NCBI RefSeq assembly: GCF_016908355.1
Contig: NZ_JAFBDT010000014.1
Location: 1 to 63,164, forward strand
DNA: 63,164 nucleotides
DNA from: Fusibacter tunisiensis
Lineage (GTDB): Bacteria > Bacillota > Clostridia > Peptostreptococcales > Acidaminobacteraceae
Reading direction: 5' to 3'
Under the pieces are notes generated by a model. The model was given only the letters and a program-made list of their open reading frames with translations, ran no database searches and was not told the origin of the DNA. The number at the start of each line of letters is the position of its first letter. Position 1 is the stretch's first letter. Below, piece after piece: positions 61,979-63,164 of this stretch. The translations under genes were made by a program, and so were the position numbers.

Positions 61979-62007
61979 AATATAGCACTAGAGATGTGAG
62001 ATTGCAA
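61979..62007 (-). promoter_or_regulatory. Promoter of the second two-component operon
   Basis: Reverse strand TTGCAA (62002-62007), 17 bases, TATATT (61979-61984). Confidence 0.6.
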
Positions 62008-62010
62008 AAG

Positions 62011-62051
62011 AAACCCAAACTTTGGAGGTATTATGTCCAAAGTTTGGGTTT
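62011..62051. terminator. Terminator of the DUF4342 gene
   Basis: AAACCCAAACTTTGGA / TCCAAAGTTTGGGTTT, perfect 16-bp stem with a 9-base loop. On the reverse strand TTTCTTTT follows. It touches the next promoter's -35. Confidence 0.8.
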
Positions 62052-62055
62052 GGTT

Positions 62056-62556
62056 TTATGCCATGCGATCTTCATCTTCTTTTGTTTCTTCTTCAGGTGT
62101 GTTTTTAAAGTCATTAAATGTATTTTCAAATTTAACTTTCTTCCCTTCAGCATCTAATAAGATGATTTTATAACCGAAGAGATATGGCAAAATGAGAAGG
62201 AACAAGGAAATCGGCATTGTGAAAAGTATGATAAGGCCTGCAATGGTTAGAGGTAAATCTAATACTTTATGGCCTTTCTTTCCAATGATGAAGCTTGTTT
62301 TATGCAATTTTGCAAAGAATTTGCCAACTTCGTCAAAGAAATCATTTTCAGGTCTTCTCTGATGAGATTTTTTAGATTGAACGTTAATTCTAACAGATTT
62401 TCCGGTTTTAGGACGGGCTGTTTTATGGGTAGATTCAAGTTCAATTAACGCCTCAACCATATCGCCGTCGTGTCTTTCGAGGGCCTCTTTTGCCTCTTTG
62501 TAACTTATATTGGCTCTTTCCATGAGCATGTCGATTTTTTCTAAACTGACTGACAT
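62056..62556 (-). CDS. DUF4342 protein with UBA-like N-terminus
   Basis: 166 residues. Residues ~5-42 form a UBA/TS-N-like three-helix domain (LMERANISYKEAKEALERHDGDMVEALIELE); a basic linker (KTGKSVRINVQSKKSHQRR) follows, then a membrane part with one hairpin or two TM helices (about 105-140; LPLTIAGLIILFTMPISLFLLILPYLFG) and an acidic tail. Matches the DUF4342 family, function unknown. GGAGG RBS. Confidence 0.85.
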   Translation of the reverse strand: MSVSLEKIDMLMERANISYKEAKEALERHDGDMVEALIELESTHKTARPKTGKSVRINVQSKKSHQRRPENDFFDEVGKFFAKLHKTSFIIGKKGHKVLDLPLTIAGLIILFTMPISLFLLILPYLFGYKIILLDAEGKKVKFENTFNDFKNTPEEETKEDEDRMA

Positions 62557-62593
62557 TATATTGCCTCCTTAAATTTATTTGTTGTTTAAGTAC

Positions 62594-62636
62594 ACTATAC
62601 TGGACTAAATTTAACACTGAACCAAAGAATGGTTAG
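62594..62636 (-). promoter_or_regulatory. DUF4342 promoter with PhoB/PhoP-like direct repeat
   Basis: Reverse strand CTAACC-N5-TTGGTT (62620-62636), then 20 bases, then TATAGT (62594-62599). No proper -35, as expected for an activator-dependent promoter. The same layout occurs at the next gene upstream. Confidence 0.6.
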
Positions 62637-62661
62637 AATTTGGATAGAATTTTCAATCCCA

Positions 62662-62763
62662 TTATTTTCTAAAAAAATTGAAATCCATTAAGTTTGGATA
62701 AAATGTCGGAATTGCCATATGAATCCAGTGTGTTTTTTTGGGTTTGATTTTTAAAGATTTCAT
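62662..62763 (-). CDS. 33-residue small protein, unknown
   Basis: AAAGGAGGT lies 5 bases before the ATG, as strong as any site in the window. The frame reads MKSLKIKPKKTHWIH, continues through MAIPTFYPNLMDFNF and stops after RK. Basic N-terminal third, aromatic rest; no TM or signal peptide. It is read from a promoter with the same architecture as that of DUF4342, which follows 105 bases later on the same strand. No family recognised. Confidence 0.55.
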   Translation of the reverse strand: MKSLKIKPKKTHWIHMAIPTFYPNLMDFNFFRK

Positions 62764-62794
62764 AATTACCTCCTTTTGTCTAGGTTATAGCTTA

Positions 62795-62837
62795 AGTATA
62801 GAGGGGAAAGATTAGTATTAAACCAAGAAAAAGTTAA
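62795..62837 (-). promoter_or_regulatory. Promoter of the 33-residue gene with PhoB/PhoP-like direct repeat
   Basis: Reverse strand TTAACT-N5-TTGGTT (62821-62837), exactly 20 bases, TATACT (62795-62800). Confidence 0.6.
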
Positions 62838-62868
62838 AAAGGCGGAAGAATTAAATTAATTTAAAAAG

Positions 62869-62885
62869 ATATTAAAGAATGTTAA
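62869..62885 (-). promoter_or_regulatory. Third PhoB/PhoP-like repeat
   Basis: Reverse strand TTAACA-N5-TAATAT, same 6-5-6 pattern, 31 bases upstream of the second copy; no -10 at 20 bases from it. The 62764-63164 stretch holds no larger gene. Confidence 0.4.
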
Positions 62886-62933
62886 AATCACATCTATTGA
62901 CGGATTGAATGACTTTTGTTAGTATTGATTTCG

Positions 62934-63036
62934 TTGACAGGTAAAGTTGAATTGCATGGTAGTTTACATTTATCCCCCTTTTTTATAAGTGTAAATCGTC
63001 AATTCGAGGCACGTATATGCGTGCCTATTTTTTTTT
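62934..63036 (+). ncRNA. Candidate small RNA with C-rich loop
   Basis: TTGACA (62934-62939) could be a -35 but the -10 is poor. From ~62963 TTTACA..TAT and ATA..TGTAAA (62963-62995) form a hairpin whose loop has CCCCCTTTTTT, followed by a strong terminator (63007-63036) that belongs to no gene in the window. A C-rich loop next to a terminator is a pattern of Firmicutes regulatory RNAs that bind ribosome binding sites. Low certainty. Confidence 0.35.
63007..63036 (+). terminator. Orphan intrinsic terminator
   Basis: AGGCACG-TATATG-CGTGCCT and a T tract of nine. No forward gene ends before it. Confidence 0.85.
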
Positions 63037-63074
63037 GCCCAAAACCTAGAACTGTTGTACAATAGGTATACCTA
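63035..63074 (+). promoter_or_regulatory. Forward promoter with palindrome at the start point
   Basis: TTGCCC (63035-63040), 17 bases, TACAAT (63058-63063), then TAGGTATACCTA, a perfect 12-bp palindrome (63063-63074), at the expected start of transcription. It would drive a gene beyond the window. Confidence 0.5.
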
Positions 63075-63141
63075 GATTCTACGTGCAATCTACTCATATA
63101 ACCCTTTAAGCAAGTATTTATAATCGTTAAGCCAAAACCAT

Positions 63142-63164
63142 TCTTTCACCCAATGGGTGAAAGA
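63142..63164. repeat. Perfect inverted repeat at the window edge
   Basis: TCTTTCACCCA-A-TGGGTGAAAGA, 11-bp arms with one central base. It may be an operator, part of a leader, or the end of a mobile element; the sequence stops here. Confidence 0.6.

Noticed and set aside
1-63164. Riboswitches or T-boxes
   Set aside because: No leader showed a conserved aptamer or T-box sequence (e.g. no GGUGG-type T-box bulge) by eye.

Overview
The window looks like a chromosomal segment of a low-GC, anaerobic, Gram-positive bacterium of the class Clostridia. The reasoning is a pyrophosphate-type phosphofructokinase, a 2-oxoacid:ferredoxin oxidoreductase, an EFR1-type ferredoxin, AddAB recombination, SLH surface proteins, a CIRCE-controlled htpG, strong AGGAGG ribosome binding sites throughout, and no respiratory complexes. 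Genus is not certain; a Fusibacter/Acidaminobacter-like organism would fit. No rRNA and no CRISPR array were seen; there is one tRNA gene (Ala-GGC).

Layout. 1-0.4 kb: right end of a TnpB-type IS200/IS605 element with a probable omega-RNA scaffold, then a chemotaxis-receptor fragment. 0.4-3.8 kb: rpsD (reverse), an NYN/OST-HTH RNase-like protein, an EFR1 flavo-ferredoxin and a nitroreductase, followed by a regular array of five short hairpins and tRNA-Ala. 4.1-6.9 kb: NhaC-like antiporter, FabT-like MarR regulator, DegV. 7-11.2 kb (reverse): a compact Mrp-type cation/proton antiporter operon lacking the large MrpA antiporter domain. 11.3-13.9 kb: M42 peptidase, thioredoxin-like lipoprotein, CcdA. 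14-23.9 kb: housekeeping metabolism (HDOD, PpiC, YhaM, M32 peptidase, PPi-PFK, hydroxyacid and aldehyde dehydrogenases) and OhrR with its operator. 24-30.2 kb: SLH protein and a 1617-residue exported protein, part of it in an unusually AT-rich block. 30.2-32.3 kb: a two-component system.

32.5-41.5 kb is the most unusual region: a ZorA/MotA-like channel protein, a ZorB/MotB-like OmpA protein with its TM aspartate, and a membrane phosphodiester glycosidase; then, behind a hairpin terminator, a membrane protein, a zinc-ribbon Ser/Thr kinase, a TerY-like vWA protein and a PP2C phosphatase. The last three form the TerY-P-type kinase/vWA/phosphatase triad. Kinase and phosphatase share the same C-terminal zinc ribbon plus beta-domain. 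Together this looks like a membrane-potential-driven envelope machine under phospho-control, possibly a defence or stress system related to, but different from, Zorya.

41.5-63.2 kb: MarR and M29 aminopeptidase, KorAB, a CIRCE-htpG-lrgA-lrgB operon, a CBS-ACT protein, DUF523/DUF1722, addB-addA-cysQ-unknown operon, a second two-component system, and a DUF4342 gene and a 33-residue mini-gene that share an identical promoter layout with PhoB/PhoP-like direct repeats. The far right end holds a possible C-rich-loop small RNA, a forward promoter with a palindrome at its start point, and a perfect inverted repeat at the window edge.
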